A DNA stretch of 9,131 bases from assembly GCA_900546795.1 (NCBI GenBank), contig UREG01000072.1, forward strand, positions 1 to 9,131. The letters are read 5' to 3'. How positions within the stretch are numbered: the first letter of the stretch is position 1; every line of letters begins with the position of its first letter. Under the pieces are notes generated by a model that searched no databases, was not told where the DNA came from, and saw only the letters and a list, made by a program, of their open reading frames with translations. Below, one piece after another: positions 1 to 8,877 of this stretch. This DNA comes from an uncultured Veillonellaceae bacterium (GTDB taxonomy: Bacteria; Bacillota; Negativicutes; Veillonellales; Megasphaeraceae). The position numbers were made by a program, and so were the translations under genes.

Positions 1-287
1 CGGCAGGTCCGTTCTTCCTAGCCATGATTACGGGCTCCGGCGATGCGGCGGCGATTTCCTTCAACACGGCGGTAACCGTTCATGCCGCGTCCTTTGGTAT
101 GGATCCTCTGCATTTAGGTTCCGCGGTAGCGGCGGTAGCCGGTATGGGCCGGACGATGAGCCCTATCGCAGGTGCGGCTATCATATGCTCGGGCTACGCC
201 GGCGTTAATCCGATTGAACTGACGAAGAGAAACGCGCTGCCGGTAATTGCTTCGGCGGTAGTCTTCGTTGCCTTGACCTTACTATAA
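1..287 (+). CDS. DcuC-family C4-dicarboxylate transporter, C-terminal fragment
   Basis: The gene enters from the left edge; the reading frame starts at base 3 and ends with TAA at 285-287, giving about 94 residues. The visible part is a glycine- and alanine-rich membrane protein end. It contains a re-entrant-like segment (ITGSGDAAAISFNTAVTVHA), then GMGRTMSPIAGAAIICSGYAG, then NPIELTKRNALPVIAS and a final hydrophobic helix. The order G-S-G-x-A, GRxxSPxAG and PxEhxKRxxxP resembles the C-terminus of anaerobic C4-dicarboxylate carriers of the DcuC family in the ion-transporter superfamily. Family members exchange or export succinate, fumarate or malate across the cytoplasmic membrane in fermenting bacteria. 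The exact substrate cannot be read from this fragment, and a related IT-superfamily carrier is possible. The ATG at 24 is internal, because coding sequence continues upstream of it. A strong terminator follows, so the gene ends its own transcript. Confidence 0.75.
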   Translation, partial: AGPFFLAMITGSGDAAAISFNTAVTVHAASFGMDPLHLGSAVAAVAGMGRTMSPIAGAAIICSGYAGVNPIELTKRNALPVIASAVVFVALTLL

Positions 288-308
288 GTTTTGGAATAAA
301 GAAAAATA

Positions 309-357
309 AAAACGGCGCTTTTTATTGCGGGGAATACTGCGTGAAAAGCGCCGTTTT
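309..357 (+). terminator. Rho-independent terminator, possibly bidirectional
   Basis: Perfect 14-bp inverted repeat: AAAACGGCGCTTTT (309-322) and AAAAGCGCCGTTTT (344-357), with a 21-nt loop. The GC core ends in a T-run on both strands, so it could stop transcription in either direction. It lies 21 nt after the stop of the dicarboxylate transporter gene and isolates it from the citrate transporter control region. Confidence 0.85.
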
Positions 358-459
358 CTGCACATAAATTTTTTTCATTTCCCCGGATACAAAAAGAGCA
401 TATTTTAAAAATAAAGGAAAAATAAAATACTTTAATAAAGTGTAAAAAATTGCAATGCG

Positions 460-479
460 AAATCGACAATTGTGGATTT
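460..479. promoter_or_regulatory. 20-bp near-perfect dyad, candidate operator upstream of the citrate transporter
   Basis: AAATCGACAATTGTGGATTT has nine of ten positions complementary across its centre (between 469 and 470); only the G465/G474 pair breaks the symmetry. The core ACAATTGT is a perfect palindrome, and ATC...GAT arms fit the loose T-N11-A pattern of LysR-type regulators. The centre is about 72 bp upstream of the start expected from the TATAAT box at 530-535, a usual place for an activator. The binding protein is unknown and no regulator gene is in the window. The palindrome is seen directly; the operator role is inferred. Confidence 0.4.
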
Positions 480-529
480 AGGGATTCAATATCCGTATAA
501 GAGAAGGCAAATTAAGTTTTAAATTGCGG

Positions 530-535
530 TATAAT
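530..535 (+). promoter_or_regulatory. -10 box of the likely citrate transporter promoter
   Basis: Consensus TATAAT in an AT-rich stretch predicts transcription starting near 542. No convincing -35 hexamer occurs 16-18 bp upstream (the region around 506-513 reads GGCAAATT), and there is no TG of an extended -10. A promoter like this would need an activator, which fits the dyad at 460-479. The predicted transcript carries a leader of about 160 nt before the start codon at 705. Confidence 0.5.
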
Positions 536-541
536 ATTTAT

Positions 542-704
542 TAATGTTTTTAAGGCAGGAAAATATATTATCCCTATGAGTTGACGTGGCTTACAATAGG
601 GCTACAAACGCCGGACGCGACTGAAATGGCAGGAATCTGCTGCGTGTCAGGAAACCGCCCGACTGTTTATTTAAGTTACTATATAAGAAGAGAGGAGTAT
701 AAAA
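542..704 (+). promoter_or_regulatory. Long, potentially structured 5' leader of the citrate transporter gene
   Basis: About 160 nt lie between the predicted transcription start and the ATG. Pairings seen by eye: CCCTAT (572-577) with ATAGGG (596-601); GGGC (599-602) with GCCC (657-660); GACGCG (614-619) with CGTGTC (643-648, one G-U pair); and inside that GGCAG (628-632) with CTGCT (637-641) around a GAAT loop. The first two compete for bases 599-601, so two folds are possible, as in a riboswitch or protein-controlled leader. The ribosome binding site AGAGGAG (691-697) lies outside these helices. I see no intrinsic terminator and no match to a riboswitch class I can recall. No credible leader peptide is present: the ATG at 576 is followed after one codon by TGA. 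That the RNA is regulatory is inference. Confidence 0.35.
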
Positions 705-2021
705 ATGGTAACTACGTTAGCTTATGTTTTGATTCTTGTATTCATGCTGCTTATCATGAAGAAAAAAATGACGCCATTCGTAGCATTGGCAGTCGTTCCG
801 TTGGCTTTTGCTATTTTCGGCGGATTGATGGGATATTGGCCGATGGATATTGGCAAGTATGCCATAGATGGATTGAAGACCACTTCGATCACGGCAATTA
901 TGTTATTATTCGCTGTATTATTCTTTACTACGATGATCGATGCCGGTTTGTTCGATCCGTTGGCAAATGCGATGATTCGGTTTGCAAAAGGAGACCCGCT
1001 CAAGGTTATGGTGGCAACGGTTCTCTTGTCTGCCGGTGTTTCTTTAAATGGCGACGGTACGTCGACGATGATCATTGTATGTTCCGCAATGGTTCCGATT
1101 TACAAAAAATTGAACATGCGCATGTTGGATTTGGCAGTGCTTACGATCCTGGCGCACTCGGTTATGAACTTGCTCCCTTGGGGAGGCCCGACGGCTCGTG
1201 CGATCGTAGCGTTGGGGCTGAACGAAGCAGAAGTGCTGCGCGGCTTGGTTTGGATTATGGTTCCGGCAGAAATCTACTGCCTTGCATTGGCATTCTTCCT
1301 GGGAATGCGGGAACGCAAACGGTTGGGTATCACTGAATTTACGAAAGAACAGTTAGATGAAATGATGCAGATCGTAGATCCGGAAGTGATCGCGATGCGC
1401 CGGCCGAAACTGCTGTGGGTAAACTTCTTGATCGTAGCCGTAGCGATTGCCCTTCTGATCGAAGGTTCTATCAAATCGGCAATCATTTTCATGGTAGGTA
1501 CGATTCTTGCTTTGCTGGTAAACTATCCGGATGTAAAAGAACAGCGCGCTCGTATCGAAGCAAACGCTCCGGACGCTCTCCAGGTAAGTTTGGTTATCAT
1601 GAGTGCCGGTATCTTCATGGGCGTATTGTCCGGCACTGGCATGGGCAGCGCCATTTCCAACAGCATGGCGACGGTAATTCCGGCGGAAATGGGAAAATAC
1701 TGGGGATTTATCGTGGGTATCCTGGCTTGCCCGGGTACTGTATTCCTCAGCAATGACGCGTTCTACTACGGCGTATTGCCGGTACTGGCAGAAGCTGGCT
1801 ACAACTACGGCTTTACACCGCTTCAGCTCGGTTTTGCATCCCTGTTCGGTCAGGCATTCCACTTGGTAAGCCCGCTCGTTCCGTTCATCTATGTATTGCT
1901 GCGCATGACGGACGTAGACATGTGGCAGTGGCAGAAATGGACTTCTATTTACGCTCTCGGCATTTTTGTTATCTATGTTGTCGTCGGTTCTATAGTAGGT
2001 CTTTGCCCGATTTCATTATAA
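705..2021 (+). CDS. CitMHS-family citrate transporter
   Basis: A 438-residue polytopic membrane protein. The family (citrate-Mg2+:H+ / citrate-Ca2+:H+ symporters such as Bacillus CitM and CitH, about 430 residues) imports citrate complexed with a divalent metal. Visible landmarks: hydrophobic helices from residue 4 on; a first conserved re-entrant-type region SLNGDGTSTMIIVCSAM (113-129); NLLPWGGPTARA (155-166); a charged cytoplasmic loop about 201-235; and a second-half repeat with SGTGMGSAIS (309-318), PGTVFLSNDAFYYGVLPVLA (343-362) and QAFHLVSPLVPF (383-394). The pairing of NGDGTST in one half with LSNDAFYYG in the other is typical of the family. The start is supported by AGAGGAG at 691-697, 7 nt upstream. 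The gene stands alone between two terminators, with its own promoter, a possible operator and a long leader. Choice of metal and exact substrate cannot be told; another di- or tricarboxylate is possible. Confidence 0.9.
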   Translation: MVTTLAYVLILVFMLLIMKKKMTPFVALAVVPLAFAIFGGLMGYWPMDIGKYAIDGLKTTSITAIMLLFAVLFFTTMIDAGLFDPLANAMIRFAKGDPLKVMVATVLLSAGVSLNGDGTSTMIIVCSAMVPIYKKLNMRMLDLAVLTILAHSVMNLLPWGGPTARAIVALGLNEAEVLRGLVWIMVPAEIYCLALAFFLGMRERKRLGITEFTKEQLDEMMQIVDPEVIAMRRPKLLWVNFLIVAVAIALLIEGSIKSAIIFMVGTILALLVNYPDVKEQRARIEANAPDALQVSLVIMSAGIFMGVLSGTGMGSAISNSMATVIPAEMGKYWGFIVGILACPGTVFLSNDAFYYGVLPVLAEAGYNYGFTPLQLGFASLFGQAFHLVSPLVPFIYVLLRMTDVDMWQWQKWTSIYALGIFVIYVVVGSIVGLCPISL

Positions 2022-2034
2022 TACAAATAATAAT

Positions 2035-2073
2035 AAATGCTCTGTCTGCAATCCATGCGGGCGGAGCGTTTTT
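2035..2073 (+). terminator. Rho-independent terminator of the citrate transporter gene
   Basis: A 15-bp stem including several G-U pairs joins 2035-2049 (AAATGCTCTGTCTGC) to 2057-2071 (GCGGGCGGAGCGTTT) around the 7-nt loop AATCCAT. The 3' arm runs into TTTTT. It begins 14 nt after the TAA stop. The G-U pairs mean that the opposite strand would fold less well, so it mainly acts in the + direction. Confidence 0.85.
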
Positions 2074-2086
2074 GTTTTCCGCAGGA

Positions 2087-2115
2087 TTGGAAAATAACAA
2101 GAGATTGACTACAAT
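2087..2115 (+). promoter_or_regulatory. Sigma-70-type promoter of the acetyltransferase gene
   Basis: TTGGAA (2087-2092), a 17-bp spacer and TACAAT (2110-2115) match a housekeeping promoter well. Transcription would start near 2121-2123, directly before the ribosome binding site at 2124-2130, so the leader would be only about 15 nt. It lies just after the terminator of the preceding gene. Confidence 0.55.
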
Positions 2116-2136
2116 AAAAAGCAAGAGGTGATAAGT

Positions 2137-2586
2137 ATGAACATACGAAAATGGAGCGGGCAAGAAATAAAAGAGATAATCGGTCTTTGCCGTCAGACGA
2201 TTGAAGAAGTCAACAGCCGGGAGTATACGCCGGAACAGATCCGTGCTTGGCTGTCCGGCATCGGCAGTGAAGCGTGGCAGGCAGCGCTTTCCCGCCAGGA
2301 GATTTGGATAGCGGAAAAAGAGGGCCGGCTCGCTGGATTTTGTACCCGGGATTCCCATGGATATGTGGATAGTCTTTTTGTCCATGCAGACTATCAGCGT
2401 CAGGGGATCGGTTCGGCGCTGTGCGAGGCGGCGGAAGCGGGTATGAAGAAGACATGGGCTCATGTATCTCTTACGGCAAAGCCATTTTTTCTTAGCCGGG
2501 GCTATCGGTGCATTGCCAAGGAATATGCCGAACGGAAAGGAATACAGCTGCCTCGCTTTTTGATGGAAAAAACATTCGGGGAATGA
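2137..2586 (+). CDS. GNAT-family N-acetyltransferase, YafP-like
   Basis: A 149-residue cytosolic protein of the GNAT fold, which moves an acetyl group from acetyl-CoA to an amine. The acetyl-CoA binding motif A is visible as VDSLFVHADYQRQGIGSALC (77-96), with the pyrophosphate loop R88-Q-G-I-G92. The preceding strand carries IWIAEKEGRLAGF (56-68). The C-terminal part, SLTAKPFFLSRGY (111-123) followed by a basic segment and a final strand, resembles E. coli YafP, whose substrate is not firmly known. I chose ATG 2137 because AGAGGTG (2124-2130) lies 6 nt upstream; a GTG at 2128 in the same frame lies inside that site and is unlikely to be used. The gene has its own promoter, and no clear terminator separates it from pgi, so some read-through into the operon is likely. 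Substrate unknown. Confidence 0.85.
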   Translation: MNIRKWSGQEIKEIIGLCRQTIEEVNSREYTPEQIRAWLSGIGSEAWQAALSRQEIWIAEKEGRLAGFCTRDSHGYVDSLFVHADYQRQGIGSALCEAAEAGMKKTWAHVSLTAKPFFLSRGYRCIAKEYAERKGIQLPRFLMEKTFGE

Positions 2587-2646
2587 AGAGTGGATATCTT
2601 CTGTATAAATCAAATATGTATATGAATAGTATAGAGACGGAAAAAA

Positions 2647-2655
2647 TGATATAAT
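2647..2655 (+). promoter_or_regulatory. Extended -10 promoter of the pgi operon
   Basis: TGATATAAT is a TGn motif joined to a perfect TATAAT (2650-2655). No good -35 hexamer lies 17 bp upstream (TAGTAT at 2627-2632), which is normal for extended -10 promoters. The expected start is near 2662, giving a leader of about 28 nt before the pgi start codon. Confidence 0.6.
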
Positions 2656-2689
2656 AAAAACAATATTATGTAAAACAGGAGAGTAGAGT

Positions 2690-4141
2690 ATGATTCATTC
2701 TGCGATTACCCTGCCGAGCGGATTTACGCTGAACGTAGAAAAACTATACAGCGGCGCCGCTGTAACCGAGCAGGATTTGGAGGCGCTGAAAGCAGCATAT
2801 CAAAAAGCCCATGAAGGAATTCAGGAGATGCGAAGGACCGGTGTAGTCAGAGGGCATCAGTCCAAAGACGGCGCTCCGGAACGGGTGCTTTTTACGAAGC
2901 TGCCGTATATTACGGAGGAAGGACCCAATACGCCGGCGGTGCTGGAACGGCTGGAACGGCTGCAGGCTCATGTAAAAGATCGGATTGATACGGTCATTTC
3001 CTTTGGCGTCGGCGGATCGTATTTGGGCGGCAAAGTCTTGTTTGATATTCACTGCGGGGAATTTTGGAATCATAAATGCCGGAAATCGCGGGGCGGGTTT
3101 CCAAAACTATTTTTCAGCGGGCAGAATGTAGACGCAAGAAAAACAGCGGAGCTGATCCGCTGTATCATAGAAGAGAGCCGGCAGAAAAAGACGTATCGGG
3201 TCTTACTGCTGGTGATATCAAAATCCGGTTCTACGATAGAACCGATGGTCAATTTCATGGTCGTACAGCAGGCGCTGGAAGAAGCGGGAATCACTGTAGA
3301 GGTCGCCGCGGTGACGGATTTGGCCGGAGCGGCGGGAGAGACGGAACTGCATAAAGTGGCTGTCCGGAGAAACTGGCCGATGTTTGATGTGCCGGACGGT
3401 GTAGGCGGCCGGTTCAGCGTGTTTTCCGAAGTAGGGCTGGTTATTGCGGCCGTTGTGGGATTTCCGATGCGGGAATTTTTGGCCGGCGCCAGAGCCATGG
3501 ACGAAGCTTGTCAGAGCGATCGGCTGGAAGAAAATCCAGCGCTGCTGAGCAGTGTGCTGAAATACGCGGCGGCGCAGAAATACGGCCGTTCCATCGAAGT
3601 GTTCATGCCGTACGGCGACTGCCTGAAATCACTGGGAGAATGGTACGTGCAGCTGCTGGCAGAATCGCTGGGGAAACGCCTGGACCGAGAGGGGAATGTG
3701 ATCGAATACAGCCGGACGCCGCTCAGCGCGGTAGGGACGACGGATATGCATGCCCAGACGCAGGAACACCAGGAAGGGCGGCGCAATAAAATCGTGCAGT
3801 TTGTTACGATAAAAAATTGGGAACAAGAGCTGACTGTGCCGAACACCTTTGCAGAAAGCAGCGTGATTCACTCCTTTGGAGGGCTGAAAATGACGGAACT
3901 GCTGGAAGCGGCGCATCGGTCAAATGCGGAAGCGCTGGCAGAAGACGGCCGGTTCAGCGCAGATTTTATCTTGCCGTCGCTGACAGCCTTCCATCTAGGA
4001 GAATTAATGTATTTGCTTTGCCTGGCAATCGCCTACGAAGGGGAATTGGCGAATGTGGATGCCTTCAATCAGCCGGGCGTGGAAATTTATAAACGGATAT
4101 TGAAATCCTATGTGGCAGACATGAAAGGAGAGCGGTTATGA
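2690..4141 (+). CDS. pgi: Glucose-6-phosphate isomerase
   Basis: A 483-residue cytosolic enzyme that interconverts glucose 6-phosphate and fructose 6-phosphate in glycolysis and gluconeogenesis. Two sugar-isomerase (SIS) lobes are evident: GVGGSYLGG (106-114) and the phosphate-binding KSGST (178-182) in the first, and later the family signature DGVGGRFSV (236-244). Expected catalytic residues are present: the base Glu325 in AESLGK, His354 in GTTDMHAQ, and Lys468 in AFNQPGVEIYK, which completes the second family signature. The length is a little above the roughly 450 residues of Bacillus-type enzymes. The start has AGGAGA at 2677-2682, 7 nt upstream. It is the first gene of the five-gene run, and its TGA overlaps the galE start in ATGA, so galE translation is probably coupled. 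A dual phosphomannose isomerase role is possible but not favoured by these signatures. Confidence 0.95.
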   Translation: MIHSAITLPSGFTLNVEKLYSGAAVTEQDLEALKAAYQKAHEGIQEMRRTGVVRGHQSKDGAPERVLFTKLPYITEEGPNTPAVLERLERLQAHVKDRIDTVISFGVGGSYLGGKVLFDIHCGEFWNHKCRKSRGGFPKLFFSGQNVDARKTAELIRCIIEESRQKKTYRVLLLVISKSGSTIEPMVNFMVVQQALEEAGITVEVAAVTDLAGAAGETELHKVAVRRNWPMFDVPDGVGGRFSVFSEVGLVIAAVVGFPMREFLAGARAMDEACQSDRLEENPALLSSVLKYAAAQKYGRSIEVFMPYGDCLKSLGEWYVQLLAESLGKRLDREGNVIEYSRTPLSAVGTTDMHAQTQEHQEGRRNKIVQFVTIKNWEQELTVPNTFAESSVIHSFGGLKMTELLEAAHRSNAEALAEDGRFSADFILPSLTAFHLGELMYLLCLAIAYEGELANVDAFNQPGVEIYKRILKSYVADMKGERL

Positions 4142-5133
4142 ACGTATTGGTAACCGGAGGCGCGGGATATATTGGCAGCCATACTGTCCGGGCGCTTCAG
4201 CAAGAGGGACACCATGTGATTATCGTCGATAACTTGTCCAGAGGTCATGAAAAAGCCGTGCCCGACGACGCGGTGTTGATTGTGGAAGATATCCATCATA
4301 CAGACACCCTTCAGCGGATCATGAAAGAAGAAGAAATCGAAGCGGTCATGCATTTTGCTGCGCACAGTCAAGTGGGGGAATCGATGGTTCACCCGGCGTT
4401 GTACTATGACAATAATGTCGCAGGATCCTATTCGCTGCTGGAAGCGGCTCGGCGCGCAGGGGTGCAGCAATTCGTTTTTTCCTCTACGGCAGCCGTCTAC
4501 GGCGAGCCGCAAACCACGCCGATTACGGAAGATATGCCGCTTTGTCCGACTAATGTATATGGGCAGACGAAATGGATGATCGAGCAGATGCTGGAACAAT
4601 ATAGCCGCGCGTACGGTCTGCGGTATGTGGCACTGCGGTATTTCAATGCCGCCGGTGCCTGTCCGTCCGGTGAGATCGGAGAAGACCATTTCCCGGAAAC
4701 GCATTTAATTCCGCTGATCTTATGGGCGATACAGGGAAAACGCGATCATATCAGCATATTTGGCACGGACTATCCTACACCGGACGGGACGTGCATTCGG
4801 GACTATATCCATGTACTGGATCTGGCCGAGGCGCATGTCTTGGCGCTCCGGCATTTAAAAGAAGGCGGCGCTTCCCGCATCTATAATTTGGGAACCCAAA
4901 ACGGGGTAAGCGTCCGGGAGATGATCGAAGCGGCGCAGCGGATCACCGGGCAGACCTGCCGGGTAACAGAAGAAGCGCGGCGTCCCGGCGATCCGGCAGT
5001 GCTGATTGCCAGCTCGGAAAAGATCCAAAAAGAATTGGGCTGGACGCCGATGCACAGCAGCATAGAAGAAATCATTCGTGATGCCTGGAACTGGCATAGT
5101 ACCCATGAACAGGGATTTGGAGACCGGAAATGA
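4138..5133 (+). CDS. galE: UDP-glucose 4-epimerase
   Basis: A 331-residue short-chain (extended SDR) enzyme that interconverts UDP-glucose and UDP-galactose using tightly bound NAD+. Visible features: N-terminal Rossmann motif GGAGYIG (7-13); NAD adenosine-binding Asp31 in VDNLSRG; the catalytic serine/threonine region FSSTAAVYGEP (114-124); the catalytic YxxxK pair Tyr141 and Lys145 in NVYGQTKW; RYFNAAGA (167-174); and the substrate-binding TCIRDYIHVLDLA (218-230) and RRPGDPAVLIA (281-291). The length matches the family. AAGGAG at 4125-4130 sets the start, which overlaps the pgi stop by 4 nt; its own stop overlaps the next gene by 4 nt. With pgi upstream it links hexose phosphates to UDP-galactose, probably for LPS or capsule sugars as well as galactose use. 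That use is inferred from gene order and the likely diderm envelope. Epimerisation of UDP-GlcNAc as well cannot be excluded. Confidence 0.95.
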   Translation: MNVLVTGGAGYIGSHTVRALQQEGHHVIIVDNLSRGHEKAVPDDAVLIVEDIHHTDTLQRIMKEEEIEAVMHFAAHSQVGESMVHPALYYDNNVAGSYSLLEAARRAGVQQFVFSSTAAVYGEPQTTPITEDMPLCPTNVYGQTKWMIEQMLEQYSRAYGLRYVALRYFNAAGACPSGEIGEDHFPETHLIPLILWAIQGKRDHISIFGTDYPTPDGTCIRDYIHVLDLAEAHVLALRHLKEGGASRIYNLGTQNGVSVREMIEAAQRITGQTCRVTEEARRPGDPAVLIASSEKIQKELGWTPMHSSIEEIIRDAWNWHSTHEQGFGDRK

Positions 5134-5585
5134 AACGGCAGACAGCGGCGATTAAACACTATATAGCAGAACATAGAGAGCGGGTCATACCGCTCTTTTT
5201 TCTCATATGCGCGGCCTTGGCAGGATATGGCCTGCAGTGGCAGGGCACAGCCCCCTTGGACGAACCGATTCAGGCAGCGGCGGAAGAACCGCCTGCCGAA
5301 TCCGGGAATGAACGGCTCTATCGGCAGGGAATGAGGACAAGATACCGGCCTCTTGCAGATCCCTTTGCGGCGTCTGCGCAAAATAAGAGGATGGAAAAAG
5401 GCGAACTGCCCATACATCGGGAAATACGCTGGCAGCAGACCGGCATGAACCAAGTCCAGCGAGATCCCACAGACGGATTTCAGGGAACCATTTCCGGCGG
5501 GGGACGCGAGATACGCATAGAACGGGGCGTTTTAAAAGAAGGACAGCACAGCGAAGCACAGATGACGATAACAGCAGGAAAATAG
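5130..5585 (+). CDS. Small bitopic membrane protein, PilP/GspC-like, probable secretin partner
   Basis: A 151-residue protein I do not recognise by name. Residues 1-17 are basic and polar, and about 18-36 (RVIPLFFLICAALAGYGL) form one transmembrane helix, so the rest should lie in the periplasm. A proline/glutamate-rich linker (43-60) follows. RPLADPFA (73-80) contains the DPF motif often seen in PilP and GspC-type proteins. The C-terminus (GFQGTISGGGREIRI, then VLKEGQHSEAQMTI) resembles the start of their small beta domain that docks on a secretin. The protein stops about half-way through that domain, so it is minimal or truncated. It overlaps galE in ATGA, has GGAG at 5119-5122, and ends 17 nt before the secretin gene. 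The partnership with the secretin is inferred from position and architecture. A pilus or DNA-uptake role (as HofP/ComD with HofQ/ComE) is the best guess. Confidence 0.55.
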   Translation: MKRQTAAIKHYIAEHRERVIPLFFLICAALAGYGLQWQGTAPLDEPIQAAAEEPPAESGNERLYRQGMRTRYRPLADPFAASAQNKRMEKGELPIHREIRWQQTGMNQVQRDPTDGFQGTISGGGREIRIERGVLKEGQHSEAQMTITAGK

Positions 5586-5602
5586 CGGAAAAGAGGCGAC
5601 GT

Positions 5603-6951
5603 ATGAAACGGATATTCCTGGCCGTGCTGGCGGCGGGATGGATAAATGGAGCAATAGGAGAAGCGGCGGATACCGTGACGCTTCATGTACAGAAAGCGCC
5701 GACGGCGTCTGTACTGCGAGGAATCGCAGAGATCGGCGGCATCGATATTGCCGTAGATGACGAAGTAAAAGGCACGGTTACCGCCGATCTGACCGATATC
5801 CCGGCGGAAGAAGCGCTGCAGCTGGTAGCAGAAATGAAAGGCCTGCACCACCGCGTGCGAAACGGAGTACATCTTTTTGGCGGGGAAATAAAAAAAGAAC
5901 TGCAGGTATATCCCTTGGAATATGCCAGGCCGGAAGAAGTAGCCGAAGCCTTGTCCATAGGCGCGCTGGGGGAACAGATCCAAGCATACAGTGCGGGACA
6001 AGCGGTCATCGCCTATGCGGACAGCCATGAACACGCGGCAATACAGCGTTTGCTGGCAGAGATGGATAAGAAACCGCCCCAAGTCAAACTGGAAGTTCAA
6101 GTTGTAGCGGTGAATCGGGAAAATATAAAAGAACTGGGCATTGATTGGGACTGGCAGCCGCTGACCGGCAGCGCTTCCTATGAGCGGGAAACCTGGTCGG
6201 TGCAAAAGCCGGTGATAGACAGCAAGGGAGATACCGTATACGATGACGACGGCATACCACGGACAAAAACGCATGAATATACCGACTGGAAGATAACCGG
6301 ACCTGAAGGCTATGGTTCTATCCAATTCGGCAGAAGCGTATCCGGCCATCCCTATTCCTTCTTTTTTCAGGCCAAACTCAATGCATTAGAAGCAGCGGGG
6401 AAAGCTTCTGTCCTGGCAAGACCCCATGTCATGGCTCTGAATGGAAAAGAAGCGCATATCCTGATCGGGGACAAAGTTCCCGTCCTGACCGAACACCTCG
6501 TCAACGGGGAAACACAGCGAACGACAGAATACATGGACGCAGGCATCAAGCTGATCTATACGCCCCATATCAGCAAAGACGGCTATATCACCGCGCAGAT
6601 CCATGCGGAAGTAAGTACGCCGCTGCTGGTGCCGGAAATGAAAGCTTACCATATCGTAACCAGACAGGCCGATACAGAAGTACGCATGACTGGCGGCGAA
6701 CCCCTTATCATAGGCGGCCTGATAGACAAGACGGAAATGGAACAATTCCGCAAAATTCCGCTTTTGGGCGATCTGCCGATACTGGGCAAACTATTCCAGA
6801 GCCGGCATACTGCGGTGAAAGAAACGGAAGTCCTGATTTTTCTAAAGGCTTCCTCGGAAGAAACAAAGCCGGATATATTGCCAGGACCGGCAGCTTTGGC
6901 GTATTATAAACAAGAAATGAAAAAGAATGAACAGCAAAGAGAGGAATCAAC

Positions 6952-6955
<4 letters not shown>
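5603..6955 (+). CDS. Short secretin (GspD/PilQ family, HofQ/ComE-like)
   Basis: A 450-residue outer-membrane channel subunit. Residues 1-21 form a signal peptide (MKR, hydrophobic core, likely cleavage near GEA-AD). Residues about 25-92 look like an STN/N0 domain, with EALQLVAEMKGLHHRVRNGV at its end; about 98-155 is an N1-type ring domain; about 158-415 is the secretin barrel. The barrel carries SVLARPHVMALNGKEAHILI (269-288) and the family signature MTGGEPLIIGGLIDKTE (362-378) with RKIPLLGDLPILGKLF (383-398). Such proteins form large homomultimeric gates for type II secretion, type IV pili or DNA uptake. The length is close to HofQ (about 410) and Haemophilus ComE (about 445), not full PilQ, and no AMIN domains are present. 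A charged stretch at about 186-230 looks like an insertion. The start has AGAGG at 5592-5596. Pilus or competence use is more likely than secretion, but this is inference. Confidence 0.9.

Positions 6956-8876
<1,921 letters not shown>

Positions 8877-8877
<1 letters not shown>

Noticed and set aside
194..469. 91-codon minus-strand ORF across the transporter end and intergenic region
   Set aside because: Runs through the terminator hairpin, has a Phe/Ser/Cys-rich composition and no ribosome binding site at its start.
581..608. TTGACG with TACAAA 16 bp downstream as a promoter closer to the citrate transporter gene
   Set aside because: The -10 is poor, while a consensus TATAAT lies at 530-535; the TTGACG falls in the loop of a leader hairpin. 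Not excluded, but weaker.
591..612. Bases resembling the GGGCTACACACGTGCTACAATG segment of 16S rRNA
   Set aside because: Only short scattered words match, in a different order, and the flanks show no rRNA sequence.
581..1336. 251-codon + strand ORF from a TTG, overlapping the citrate transporter in another frame
   Set aside because: No ribosome binding site, Cys/Arg/Tyr-rich low-plausibility protein, and it shadows a well-supported CitMHS gene.
2128..2130. GTG as an upstream start for the acetyltransferase
   Set aside because: It lies inside the AGAGGTG ribosome binding site that serves the ATG at 2137, and has no site of its own.
2585..2601. GAAGA/TCTTC hairpin after the acetyltransferase stop as a terminator
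   Set aside because: Five weak base pairs, no GC core and no T-run; unlikely to stop transcription.
4108..4704. 198-codon minus-strand ORF across galE
   Set aside because: Antisense shadow of a gene with all galE motifs; no sensible domain of its own.
5480..6349. 289-codon minus-strand ORF across the secretin gene
   Set aside because: Phe/Arg/Tyr-rich shadow translation opposite a clear secretin; no ribosome binding site or promoter on that strand.
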